Source: Cytophagaceae bacterium
GTDB taxonomy: Bacteria > Bacteroidota > Bacteroidia > Cytophagales > Spirosomataceae
Assembly: GCA_947494535.1 (NCBI GenBank)
Contig: CANLVU010000008.1
Coordinates: 1 to 41,263 of the forward strand
DNA length: 41,263 bases
Direction: 5' to 3'
Part shown: in pieces, positions 17,266 to 25,051 of the stretch
Numbering within the stretch: the stretch's first letter is position 1
Layout of the letters: the number at the start of each line of letters is the position of its first letter
Position numbers and translations under genes: made by a program
The notes under the pieces: model-generated
Told to the model about the DNA's origin: nothing
The model's database searches: none
The model's input: the letters and a program-made list of their open reading frames with translations, nothing else

Positions 17266-17604
17266 TTAAGCCTTCGGTGAAGCGTTCGAAATTTGATTAA
17301 CGGATGCTTGTAATTCTTCCCATGTCGAGGACATTTCTGCTAGGAACTCTTGACCTGTTGAGGTTAATAAATAATATTTTCGAGGTGGCCCAGACGCAGA
17401 TTCGACCCAGCGATAATCTAAAAAACCCGCATTTTTAAGACGGGTTAACAAAGGATATAAAGTCCCTTCGACTACCATAATTTTTGCAGAGGTTAATTCC
17501 GCTAGCATCGTCGAGGCATATACCTCGTCTTTTGAAATAATTTTTAGAATACAAAATTCTAGTATCCCTTTTCTCATTTGCACCTTGGCATTTTCAATAT
17601 CCAT
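17266..17604 (-). CDS. PadR-family transcriptional regulator
   Basis: This 112-residue winged-helix repressor has the PadR core: 'RKGILEFCILKIISKDEVYAS' at the N-terminus, the recognition-helix region 'KIMVVEGTLYPLLTRLKNAGFLDYRW', and the wing 'GPPRKYYLLTSTGQEFL'. The C-terminal dimerisation helix is short, as in the small PadR-s2 group that includes LmrR. It is first in a three-gene leftward operon with the PspC and GIN genes. An inverted repeat overlapping its promoter (17641-17667) makes autoregulation likely. The inducing signal is unknown; small PadR proteins often bind hydrophobic compounds between the subunits. Confidence 0.92.
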   Translation of the reverse strand: MDIENAKVQMRKGILEFCILKIISKDEVYASTMLAELTSAKIMVVEGTLYPLLTRLKNAGFLDYRWVESASGPPRKYYLLTSTGQEFLAEMSSTWEELQASVNQISNASPKA

Positions 17605-17629
17605 CGGTTATTTGTTTAATTTAACAATG

Positions 17630-17660
17630 CAAATATAGACAAGGTACTATGTAATGCAAA
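17630..17660 (-). promoter_or_regulatory. Promoter of the padR-pspC-GIN operon
   Basis: On the minus strand, TTTG (17657-17660) and TATATTTG (17630-17637) are 19 bases apart, an exact match to both elements and the spacing of the Bacteroidota housekeeping promoter. It lies 26 bases before the padR start codon. The -33 box is embedded in the inverted repeat at 17641-17667. Confidence 0.75.
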
Positions 17661-17667
17661 GTACCTT
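17641..17667. promoter_or_regulatory. Inverted repeat, probable PadR operator
   Basis: AAGGTACT (17641-17648) and AGTACCTT (17660-17667) are perfect eight-base arms separated by 11 bases. The repeat covers the -33 element and most of the -33/-7 spacer of the padR promoter, the position expected for a repressor that blocks RNA polymerase. The GTAC-cored arms and one-turn spacing resemble known PadR sites. Confidence 0.7.
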
Positions 17668-17740
17668 AGAAAATTAATTTGTGATTTTGGATAAACGGTT
17701 GGTAATTTGTGATGAACGTACCCTTTTAAGGGTAAGAATT

Positions 17741-18949
17741 ATGAAACTAGTAAAAGATTTTTCCTTGCCTCTAGCCTTTTACAACCGAGATACTTGGTTG
17801 AAGGTGGCCTTTTTTGCGGTTAGTAGTTTGATGGCGGGATTCTCCCTTTATTTTACAGATGGATTAGTCTCTAAATTAGAGGAGCGAGAAAAACAGCAAA
17901 TTGAGTTGTACGCTGAAACCATCCGGTATGCCCTGACTAGTGATAATAATGCGGATATTAATTTCTTTTTTGAACGTATTAAAAAAGTAAACGAGAATAA
18001 TACGATACCCGTGATTTGGAAAGATGGTTCAGGGCATTTGAATTCCATTAACATCCCCTTAACTGAAACACTAAGTACGGAACAGAAGCAAGAAATTTTA
18101 CAACAGAAACTAGCCGAAATTATTGCTGAGAACAACAAACCCATCGAGATGGACATGGGTTTCCAGAAAGAATACATCTATTATGGGAATTCTAAATTGT
18201 TGAAATTATTACGCTATTATCCACTCTCACAATTATTAGTGGTATTGATCATTGGATTTTTAGGTTACATCTTTCTTTCCTATTCGCGTAGAGCGGAGCA
18301 AAATCGGGTTTGGGTAGGATTAGCTAAAGAAACAGCCCATCAATTAGGAACACCCCTTTCTTCTCTAACTGCCTGGGTAGAATTATTAAAAAATGAACCT
18401 CACATTAATCCAGATATCGTGTTGGAATTATCGAAAGATATCCAAAGATTAGAAACGATCACCACCCGTTTCTCTAATATTGGATCTGCTCCTATATTAA
18501 AATTAGAGGATATCGAATCTGTGATTCAAGGATTTATCAACTATTTAAAGATTCGCATTTCATCTAAAGTCACCATTGAAATCCATTCCTCGTTAGCAGC
18601 TAATCAATTAGCGAATATCAATAAGTACCTGTTTGAATGGGTGATTGAAAATATATGCAAAAATGGAGTAGATGCCATGAGCGGGAATGGTCATTTGAGA
18701 ATTGAATTAAAAGAGGGTAAGAATAATCAAATCCATATTGACATTTCTGACACAGGCAAAGGTATCTTGGCTAGTAATACCTCCAAAATCTTCTCCCCCG
18801 GCTTTTCTACCAAGAAACGCGGTTGGGGACTGGGGCTAACTTTGGCAAAACGGATCATCGAAAATTACCACCAAGGGAAATTGATTTTAAAGTCCACTGA
18901 AATAAGTAAAGGATCTACTTTCCGTATTTCTCTTCCTAAACCCGTGTAA
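17741..18949 (+). CDS. Membrane-bound sensor histidine kinase (orphan)
   Basis: Starting at the ATG at 17741 (402 residues), the protein has a membrane helix at about 20-38, an extracytoplasmic sensor region of about 115 residues, and a second helix at about 163-181. It then goes directly into the dimerisation domain without an obvious HAMP. The phosphoacceptor is His200 in 'KETAHQLGTPLSSL'. The ATPase domain shows the N box ('NICKNGVDAM', near 304-313), G1 'DTGKGI' (337-342) and G2 'GWGLGLTLAK' (361-370). No response regulator is nearby. Its stop codon directly abuts the start of the AEC permease gene, so the two are co-transcribed. The signal is unknown. Confidence 0.9.
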   Translation: MKLVKDFSLPLAFYNRDTWLKVAFFAVSSLMAGFSLYFTDGLVSKLEEREKQQIELYAETIRYALTSDNNADINFFFERIKKVNENNTIPVIWKDGSGHLNSINIPLTETLSTEQKQEILQQKLAEIIAENNKPIEMDMGFQKEYIYYGNSKLLKLLRYYPLSQLLVVLIIGFLGYIFLSYSRRAEQNRVWVGLAKETAHQLGTPLSSLTAWVELLKNEPHINPDIVLELSKDIQRLETITTRFSNIGSAPILKLEDIESVIQGFINYLKIRISSKVTIEIHSSLAANQLANINKYLFEWVIENICKNGVDAMSGNGHLRIELKEGKNNQIHIDISDTGKGILASNTSKIFSPGFSTKKRGWGLGLTLAKRIIENYHQGKLILKSTEISKGSTFRISLPKPV

Positions 18950-19876
18950 ATGACTGATCCTAATATCGTTTTTGGTTCTGCTCTCTGTATTATTGCCATC
19001 GGTTATGCGTTAAAAAGCGCTGGATTTATTCAGGAACACGATGGGAAATCGATATCGAAATTCCTGATGCATACCACTTTTCCTGCATTAGTATTCTCCA
19101 CCATGATTCGAGTGAACATCACGTGGGACCTCATCTACCTTCCGTTGATTGCGATGTTTTTTGGGATGTTTTTATCCTTTACCGCTTTTCACCTATTTAA
19201 AAATACAGAACCCGAAAACCGAGGTGTTATGACCATCGGAAGTGCTGGATTTAATTTAGGAATCTTTGCTTATCCGTTGATTGAAGGAATTTTTGGAATT
19301 CAGGGTTTGACCTATGCCATTATGTTTGACCTCGGAAACTCGGTGATCAATTTCTTTGTGAATTATGGAATGGGTAATTATTTTAGTCGAGGACCCAAGA
19401 ATGATAATTTAGCGCTACATATTTTCAAGAGAGTTGTTTCTCTCCCCCCCTTGCAAGCGATGGTAATAGGTGTTGTGGTCAATGTAGTAGGCATAAAATT
19501 CCCCTCCTTTGCTTTGGATCTAATTGCAACCATAGCCTCCGGAAACAAACCGATTGTTCTATTATTAATGGGAATCTATTTTAGTGTTCGCCTGTCTAAA
19601 AAATCCTATTATAGAGTGTTTCAAGTCCTTTCTTTGCGCTATTTCATGGGATTTCTAGTAGGTGGCCTCTGCTTTTACCTACTACCATTTGACCTTGGTT
19701 TTCGCAATTTGTTACTTCTCTGCCTCATATTACCTGTGGGAATGACGGTGATTACCTATTCAGATGAATTAAATCTAAATACACCACTTGCCGCTTCTTT
19801 AGTGAACATTTCCCTTGTTATCAGCTTTGCCATCATGTGGATCATGGTGACAGTTTTCCATATGAGCGCGCTTTAA
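18950..19876 (+). CDS. AEC-family permease (auxin efflux carrier superfamily)
   Basis: This 308-residue integral membrane protein has about ten hydrophobic segments arranged as two five-helix halves, as in AEC/MdcF-type transporters. 'SKFLMHTTFPALVFSTMIRV' near 27-46 and 'SAGFNLGIFAYPLIEGIFG' near 97-115 are the conserved crossover-type segments with Asn and Pro. Bacterial members move organic acids such as malonate or malate; the substrate here cannot be told. The ATG follows the kinase stop with no spacer, which suggests coupled translation and a kinase-permease functional pair. No biosynthetic or catabolic gene is adjacent to name the substrate. Confidence 0.85.
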   Translation: MTDPNIVFGSALCIIAIGYALKSAGFIQEHDGKSISKFLMHTTFPALVFSTMIRVNITWDLIYLPLIAMFFGMFLSFTAFHLFKNTEPENRGVMTIGSAGFNLGIFAYPLIEGIFGIQGLTYAIMFDLGNSVINFFVNYGMGNYFSRGPKNDNLALHIFKRVVSLPPLQAMVIGVVVNVVGIKFPSFALDLIATIASGNKPIVLLLMGIYFSVRLSKKSYYRVFQVLSLRYFMGFLVGGLCFYLLPFDLGFRNLLLLCLILPVGMTVITYSDELNLNTPLAASLVNISLVISFAIMWIMVTVFHMSAL

Positions 19877-19914
19877 ACGATTTTTTTTGGTAATTTTATG
19901 AAACATTGGCTTAT

Positions 19915-19942
19915 GGAACTGGTTAAGTTCGTAACCAATTCC
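19915..19942 (+). promoter_or_regulatory. Imperfect inverted repeat in the menG leader
   Basis: GGAACTGGTTA (19915-19925) and TAACCAATTCC (19932-19942) pair over 11 positions with one mismatch, around a six-base loop, ending eight bases before the menG ATG. It has no U-tract and is not a terminator. It may be an operator or an RNA hairpin limiting translation. Confidence 0.45.
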
Positions 19943-19950
19943 CTATAATT

Positions 19951-20685
19951 ATGGTAGTCCCTTACAAGAATCAGTCCAAAGGAAAAAAAGAACAGGTCGC
20001 TGACATGTTTAATTCCATCTCACATAAATATGATTTTCTGAATCATCTATTAAGTGGCGGTATTGATATTATTTGGCGCAAAAAAGCGATCAAATTATTA
20101 CAAAATAAGGGAATCAAATCCGTTTTAGATATTGCTACTGGTACTGGAGATTTCGCTATCGAAGCCTTAAAAATTAAACCAGAAAAAATCGTAGGAATTG
20201 ACATTTCTGAGGGGATGTTATCCTTTGGAGTGGAAAAAATCAAGAAAATGGGATTAAATAACATCATTTCTTTGCAAAAAGGAGATTCCGAAAAAATTCC
20301 TTTCTCAGACAATAGTTTCGATGCAATTACCGTTAGTTTTGGCGTAAGAAACTATGAAACCTTAGATAAGGGTTTGAAAGAGATGTACCGTGTATTAAAA
20401 CCAGGTGGACATTGTTTAATTTTAGAATTTTCGAATCCTAAAAATTTCCCAATGAAGCAGCTTTACAGCTTCTATTCAAAATTTTGTTTGCCGGTATTAG
20501 GTAAATTGATATCCAAAGACCCGGCTGCTTATACCTACCTTCCTGAATCCGTTCAAGCCTTTCCAGATGGAAAAGATTTCTTGAAAATTTACGGGGAATG
20601 TGGATTTATGAATACCCAGTGGATCCCGATGACGGGAGGAATTTGTTCTATTTACTTAGGACATAAAAAAGCAAAAAACGCGTGA
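19951..20685 (+). CDS. menG: Demethylmenaquinone methyltransferase
   Basis: This SAM-dependent C-methyltransferase performs the last step of menaquinone synthesis (the UbiE/MenG family). The 244 residues have the family N-terminus 'VADMFNSISHKYDFLNHLLSGGIDIIWR' (in two parts), SAM motif I 'VLDIATGTGDF' at 58-68, 'GIDISEGML' near 83-91, 'FDAITVSFGVRNYE' near 122-135, and the C-terminal 'MTGGICSIYLGHK'. Cytophagales use menaquinone, so the menG role is preferred over ubiE. The stop overlaps the GTG start of the next gene (GTGA), a conserved-looking coupling with the PorT-like gene. Confidence 0.93.
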   Translation: MVVPYKNQSKGKKEQVADMFNSISHKYDFLNHLLSGGIDIIWRKKAIKLLQNKGIKSVLDIATGTGDFAIEALKIKPEKIVGIDISEGMLSFGVEKIKKMGLNNIISLQKGDSEKIPFSDNSFDAITVSFGVRNYETLDKGLKEMYRVLKPGGHCLILEFSNPKNFPMKQLYSFYSKFCLPVLGKLISKDPAAYTYLPESVQAFPDGKDFLKIYGECGFMNTQWIPMTGGICSIYLGHKKAKNA

Positions 20686-21395
20686 AAAAAAGCACCTTCC
20701 TCGGATTAATTATAGCCCTTTGCCTCACTTTTTCCCTAAAAAGCCAGGTACACAAATACGTTCAATTACACGATGAATATTATGACACTAAACCCGTGCA
20801 TTTTGGGTTTATGATTAGTCATGCATCTACTAATTTTCTTTTAGATGCTACTCCTAAAAACCTATCCAATGTTGCGCCTTCATTAGCCTTAAATGCAAGC
20901 TCACCTAAGACATCAGGATTCCAAATTGGTGGCACTGTTAATTATGCGTATGATAAACATTATGAGGTTCGTTCTGGATTAAATATAGCTTTGTATGAGC
21001 GCCAAATAGAGTTTAATGAAGTGACACCCACGGGAATAAATCCAACAAAAACCTATTTTAGAGAATCTACTTGGTTAGAAATACCGGTAAATCTGAAGTA
21101 CCGATCACTTAGAAGAAAAAACCACCGAATTTATATATTGGGTGGATTTAAACTTGGTATTGAAGCGAATGTTAAAAGGACAGGGGAACAAATTCAAGCG
21201 AAAACCACAGATGTATCCTTAGAATATGGCTTCGGATTCGAAAAATTTTATAAATTTTTTAAATTCAATCCTGAATTGAAATTTTCTCACGGTGTGAATA
21301 ACTTGTATCTTAGCCCATTAGGTGGTTCTTCCCCATTCTCTAGGCTAAATCAATATAATTCACATACGATCAGTCTGCTATTTTATTTCGAATAA
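20682..21395 (+). CDS. porT: PorT-like outer-membrane beta-barrel protein (type IX secretion)
   Basis: The gene starts with GTG overlapping the menG stop. The 237-residue product has a signal peptide (1-21, ending 'LKSQ') and alternating beta-strand text that ends in an aromatic 'LLFYFE', as expected for a small eight-stranded barrel. 'YYDTKPVHFGFMISHASTNF' near the N-terminus and the general layout match the PorT family, which is needed for type IX secretion in Bacteroidota. The gene next to menG/ubiE in related genomes is commonly porT, as I recall it. Family assignment rests on this pattern and context; a generic PF13568-type barrel protein is the alternative. Confidence 0.68.
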   Translation: MKKSTFLGLIIALCLTFSLKSQVHKYVQLHDEYYDTKPVHFGFMISHASTNFLLDATPKNLSNVAPSLALNASSPKTSGFQIGGTVNYAYDKHYEVRSGLNIALYERQIEFNEVTPTGINPTKTYFRESTWLEIPVNLKYRSLRRKNHRIYILGGFKLGIEANVKRTGEQIQAKTTDVSLEYGFGFEKFYKFFKFNPELKFSHGVNNLYLSPLGGSSPFSRLNQYNSHTISLLFYFE

Positions 21396-21396
21396 C

Positions 21397-22305
21397 TTAT
21401 TTCAGACCCTTCCGCGCTTTTTTAGGATCAACTACTGTTTCTAACATACTGACAGCAGAAACACCAAACCAACCCGTTCCTTTTAGTTTAGACGCAGCGT
21501 TTACGTTTTTTATGTTCGTAGGGATATTAGCCGCGGGACGCGAAAATAATCCTGCATTATTTAGCTCTAATCGAGCTTGTGAAAAGAAATTGAATTGGTC
21601 TTCAGAAATGGACCAGAGTTCCACTTTAATCTTATCATTTTCCAAGTAAAGCTGGGGAGAAATAGAGCGACGAATGGGTAAAATAAATGGTAGACCATCA
21701 GTCATGGCCCCTTTTTGAAAGCCCGCATCATAAACTAGGGTTAAATTATTCGGGTCATTCAATAATTTTCCATTCATGTAAGTCTTTACCCGATAGCAAT
21801 CCCCTGATCCACGTAAATCACGCGCATAAAACTGAGCGTCATATCCATTCTTAGGACCATCGTTCGCTCCTTGACGGCCAGTTGCCTCGTCAAATTGATA
21901 CAGTATTGAATCAATGGGTGGGACACGATTCATCTTAGCTTTCGCTGTAATCAATTCGTTCTGCCACTTCACATTTAACGTATAGGAGGTCCCCACTTTC
22001 CCTAAGGTAGGTTGCTGAGCACTCGGCTCCCATACATAAATACCACTTAGGGCTACTTTCTCCTTAAAATTAAACGTATTCCCTAGGGTATCTGTTACGA
22101 GCACTTCAGCTCCATTCAATTTAGGTGCACTCGACTGATCAAAGTAATCTTGAGAGCGAGATAAGATAATCTCTTGAGCTGAACTTTGATTAGTCAGATT
22201 TGCTTCCACTACAAAGTAATTATCAGAAACAGGACTAGGCAGGTTTACAATCTCCTCACAAGATGTTAAAACAAGTAGCAAAACAACTAGGTAATAAGGC
22301 TTCAT
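21397..22305 (-). CDS. DUF4249 lipoprotein paired with a TonB-dependent receptor
   Basis: From the ATG at 22305 (302 residues), a lipoprotein signal 'LVVLLLVLTSCEE' places the lipidated Cys at about residue 16, followed by Glu-Glu. An acidic stretch just after the Cys is typical of lipoproteins sent to the cell surface in this phylum. The body matches DUF4249: 'YFVVEANLTNQ' early, 'GAEVLVTDTLGN', then 'GTSYTLNVKW' and 'MNRVPPIDSI', and 'KGTGWFGVSAVS' near the end. It starts one base after the receptor stop (22307), so they are translated as a pair. The role is unknown; by analogy with SusCD it may be a surface lid or substrate-capture subunit. The longer frame from 22341 overlaps the receptor and breaks the signal peptide. 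Confidence 0.87.
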   Translation of the reverse strand: MKPYYLVVLLLVLTSCEEIVNLPSPVSDNYFVVEANLTNQSSAQEIILSRSQDYFDQSSAPKLNGAEVLVTDTLGNTFNFKEKVALSGIYVWEPSAQQPTLGKVGTSYTLNVKWQNELITAKAKMNRVPPIDSILYQFDEATGRQGANDGPKNGYDAQFYARDLRGSGDCYRVKTYMNGKLLNDPNNLTLVYDAGFQKGAMTDGLPFILPIRRSISPQLYLENDKIKVELWSISEDQFNFFSQARLELNNAGLFSRPAANIPTNIKNVNAASKLKGTGWFGVSAVSMLETVVDPKKARKGLK

Positions 22306-22306
22306 C

Positions 22307-24676
22307 TTAAAAGGAAAAATTATAGGTGACGGCTGGAACAAAAGAACCTATGATGGATAATTGCACTGCTTCTGTTTGTATTGTATTATCCTCGTTAGGT
22401 CTAGTATAAATGGAGAAAGGATTTTTCCGGTTGTATAAATTATAAACAGAGAAAACCCACTCAGAACTACCTTTTCCAAATAAGGCTTTCTTATTTTTCT
22501 TAGTTGCAGAAACATCTAATCGATGATAATCTGGGACACGAATATTTCCACGCGTACCAGGTATTGTTTGAGGATAGGCTATACCATCAAAAACATATTT
22601 TTGGGCTGGAACCGTGTAAGGAACACCCGTAATATAGGCGAAATTTGCGCCAAATGACCATTTATCAGATAATGAATATTGACCTACTAAATTTAATGTA
22701 TGCGTCCGATCATATCGATTAGCATACCATTCATTATTATTTAGGCCCTCTATTTTACGTTCTGTTTTTGCTAAAGTATAACTTGCCCATCCCGTTAATT
22801 TTCCCACATTCTTTTTTAAGAAAAACTCGATTCCGTAAGCTCTACCATCGCCAAATAATAAGTCTTTTTCAAAAAAGGGATTTAGAAATAAATTAGCTCG
22901 ATCAGCATAATCAATCTGATTTTGCATGTCTTTGTAATACACTTCGATAGAGGATTCGTAATTATTCCCATCAGACCCGAAATTCTTAAAGAATCCTAAA
23001 GCTACCTGATCCACTACCTGAGGTTTTATATTATTGGTTGATGATGTCCAAACATCCAATGGCGTAGATGCAGCTGTATTTGACATTAAATGAATGTATT
23101 GAGCCAATCGATTATAACTTAATTTCAAGGAGGTTGTTTCATTGCCTGTTAAATTCAACGCAAATCTAGGTTCCCAATTGCCATAAGAAGCTACCACAGC
23201 ATCAGGATCTGTTTGATTAATTTTCAATACATAACCCGATGGATTTTCTGCGCTAACTGGAACTGGAGTTCGATCATAATATTCACCATTCAAGCTTTTA
23301 TAGTCATAATTCGAATAGCGAAGTCCATATTGAACTGTCAACCTTGAGTTGAGTTTCCAATCATGTCCAATGTAGGCAGATGCTTCAATCCCCCGTTTAT
23401 TTGCTTGTCCAAATTGTCTTTTCTCTCCATTCGAAGTGGCATTGGCTTTTCCAGGCGTAAAATCATACGAAAGCAATTGGCCACCAAAGCTGATGGTATT
23501 ATCCGGTCTTACATAATAGGTGAAATCCGGTTTGATACTTAGGTTCTCAATATTAGATGTCCATTTAAAGGAATCATTGGGTCGCTTATTTTCAATATCA
23601 GAATCTAACATGTAATCATAATTACTGTAGAAAGCTGTCGCATTTAAAAATAACTTGTTTGAGAATACGTGATTCCAGCGGGTAGTCAAAGTCGTATTTC
23701 CCCAGTCAAAACCAAACCCGGTTCCAAATACGTCGCGTCCAAAATAACCCGACATGAAAACCGTATTCTTCGAGTTGATGGTATAGTTAACTTTGGCCGT
23801 CAAGTCATAGAAATTAAAAGCCGCATTGGCATTATTTCCTGTCAAGAAGGGTTTTGCCAAAATATCAATATACGAACGTCGGGCAGCCACAATAAAAGAG
23901 GCTTTATCTTTCACAATGGGTGCTTCAATAGACAAGCGCGAGAAAATAACGCCAATTCCGCCATTAATCTCTAGCTTCTTCGCATTTCCCTCCTTCATTT
24001 TCACATCTAAAATCGAAGAAGCACGGCCACCATACATGGAAGGAATGCCCCCTTTAAATAACTTAACATCCTTTACTGCATCTGGATTAAATACAGAGAA
24101 GAACCCAAAGAGATGGGATGAGTTGTATACAGGGGCGTCATCTAATAAGACTAAATTTTGATCTACACCACCACCCCGAACATTAAATCCAGAAGCGCCC
24201 TCTCCCACCGTAGAAACCCCGGGCAATAATTGAATGGCACGAACTAAATCAACCTCACCCAAAAGGGCCGGAATTTTACGTATTGTTTTAATATCAACCT
24301 TATTAACGGACATCTCAATGCCCCTAACATTCTCATCGTTTGCGCGTGCTTTGACGATTACTTCGGCTAATTCTTGGGAGTCGGCTACCAGTTCAACGGA
24401 CAATTCTTGAGATTTAGCAGCTACGGTAATCTCCTGCTCACGCTTCTTAAAGCCAGAAGAGGAGAATACTAAGGTATACTTGCCTAAGGGAAGAGTTAAA
24501 CTATAAAACCCGTAGGTATTTGTTACGTTACCTGTCTTAAGATCTTTCACATAGACACTTGCTCCTATGAGCCCTTCTCCACTTGAGGCCTCCTTAACAT
24601 AGCCACTGATAGTAGATTTTTGAGCCAAAACAATTCCTGGAAAAACAAGAAAAACAAAAAGTATTAATGGTCGCAT
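22307..24676 (-). CDS. TonB-dependent receptor with N-terminal carboxypeptidase-regulatory-like domain
   Basis: From the ATG at 24676 the protein has 789 residues. A signal peptide (1-19, ending 'IVLAQ') is followed by a CarboxypepD_reg-like domain (about 23-100, 'ISGYVKEASSGEGLIGASVYV'). The plug domain (about 115-225) contains 'LLPGVSTVGEGASGFNVRGGG', 'NLVLLDDAPVYNSSHLFGFFS' and 'GGRASSILDVKMKEG'. A beta-barrel runs to the C-terminus, which ends in aromatic 'TYNFSF' as outer-membrane barrels should. It imports an unknown ligand using TonB energy. The DUF4249 lipoprotein follows after one base. An upstream TTG start at 24685 is in frame but less likely. A -7 box lies at 24690-24697. Confidence 0.93.
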   Translation of the reverse strand: MRPLILFVFLVFPGIVLAQKSTISGYVKEASSGEGLIGASVYVKDLKTGNVTNTYGFYSLTLPLGKYTLVFSSSGFKKREQEITVAAKSQELSVELVADSQELAEVIVKARANDENVRGIEMSVNKVDIKTIRKIPALLGEVDLVRAIQLLPGVSTVGEGASGFNVRGGGVDQNLVLLDDAPVYNSSHLFGFFSVFNPDAVKDVKLFKGGIPSMYGGRASSILDVKMKEGNAKKLEINGGIGVIFSRLSIEAPIVKDKASFIVAARRSYIDILAKPFLTGNNANAAFNFYDLTAKVNYTINSKNTVFMSGYFGRDVFGTGFGFDWGNTTLTTRWNHVFSNKLFLNATAFYSNYDYMLDSDIENKRPNDSFKWTSNIENLSIKPDFTYYVRPDNTISFGGQLLSYDFTPGKANATSNGEKRQFGQANKRGIEASAYIGHDWKLNSRLTVQYGLRYSNYDYKSLNGEYYDRTPVPVSAENPSGYVLKINQTDPDAVVASYGNWEPRFALNLTGNETTSLKLSYNRLAQYIHLMSNTAASTPLDVWTSSTNNIKPQVVDQVALGFFKNFGSDGNNYESSIEVYYKDMQNQIDYADRANLFLNPFFEKDLLFGDGRAYGIEFFLKKNVGKLTGWASYTLAKTERKIEGLNNNEWYANRYDRTHTLNLVGQYSLSDKWSFGANFAYITGVPYTVPAQKYVFDGIAYPQTIPGTRGNIRVPDYHRLDVSATKKNKKALFGKGSSEWVFSVYNLYNRKNPFSIYTRPNEDNTIQTEAVQLSIIGSFVPAVTYNFSF

Positions 24677-24689
24677 AGTGTTCAAAACC

Positions 24690-24697
24690 CAAAGATA
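24690..24697 (-). promoter_or_regulatory. -7 element for the TonB receptor/DUF4249 pair
   Basis: On the minus strand TATCTTTG matches TAnnTTTG exactly, 13 bases before the ATG at 24676. I find no TTG at -33, so the promoter may need an activator or an alternative sigma factor. Confidence 0.45.
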
Positions 24698-24805
24698 CGG
24701 GAATTGTTTTTGCCATGATGTTAAATTATGATAAAGGGAATATATGCATTATAAATAATAATCAGTAATATAATTCCGATATGTTTAAATTAATATATTT
24801 TTATT

Positions 24806-24813
24806 TACATTTG
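24806..24813 (+). promoter_or_regulatory. -7 element for the XRE regulator and nagB
   Basis: TACATTTG matches TAnnTTTG exactly and lies 18 bases before the ATG at 24832. This supports that start over the in-frame ATG at 24781. The -33 region holds only a weak TTTA at 24784. Confidence 0.5.
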
Positions 24814-24831
24814 TCCAAAACCTATCAACTT

Positions 24832-25047
24832 ATGGATCTAAAAGTATTTGGACAAATCATTCGCGAAAAAAGAAATACTATCGGCTTAAAACAAGAAGAA
24901 CTCAGTCAGCAAAGTGGTGTAGCTATTAAAACCATTCACAGTATTGAATTAGGCAAAGGCAATCCTGCATTAAAAACCATTTTACGTATTTTCGAAATAC
25001 TGGCTCTCGATTTAATAATCGTAGCTTCTAAAAACACCAAAAAATAA
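24832..25047 (+). CDS. Small XRE-family regulator, HipB/Y4mF antitoxin-like, without a toxin partner
   Basis: The 71-residue protein is almost entirely one helix-turn-helix domain: 'FGQIIREKRNTIGLKQEELSQ', the turn 'QSGVAIKTIHSIELGKGNPAL', and a C-terminal 'LRIFEILALDLIIVAS' strand. This closely follows the small HipB/Y4mF group of type II antitoxins, where the last beta-strand forms the dimer. No HipA-like kinase follows. Instead the gene is four bases upstream of nagB and surely co-transcribed with it. It may therefore be a local repressor of the operon rather than an antitoxin. The upstream in-frame ATG at 24781 would add 17 AT-rich-encoded residues spanning the promoter and was not chosen. 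Confidence 0.8.
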   Translation: MDLKVFGQIIREKRNTIGLKQEELSQQSGVAIKTIHSIELGKGNPALKTILRIFEILALDLIIVASKNTKK

Positions 25048-25051
25048 GATC

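Noticed and set aside
17681-17740. 20-residue extension of the histidine kinase
   Set aside because: It starts with a non-ATG codon in the divergent control region; the ATG at 17741 precedes a typical N-terminal membrane segment.
24781-24831. 17-residue N-terminal extension of the XRE regulator
   Set aside because: The extension spans a consensus -7 box and encodes AT-driven residues; family members start near the residue at 24832.
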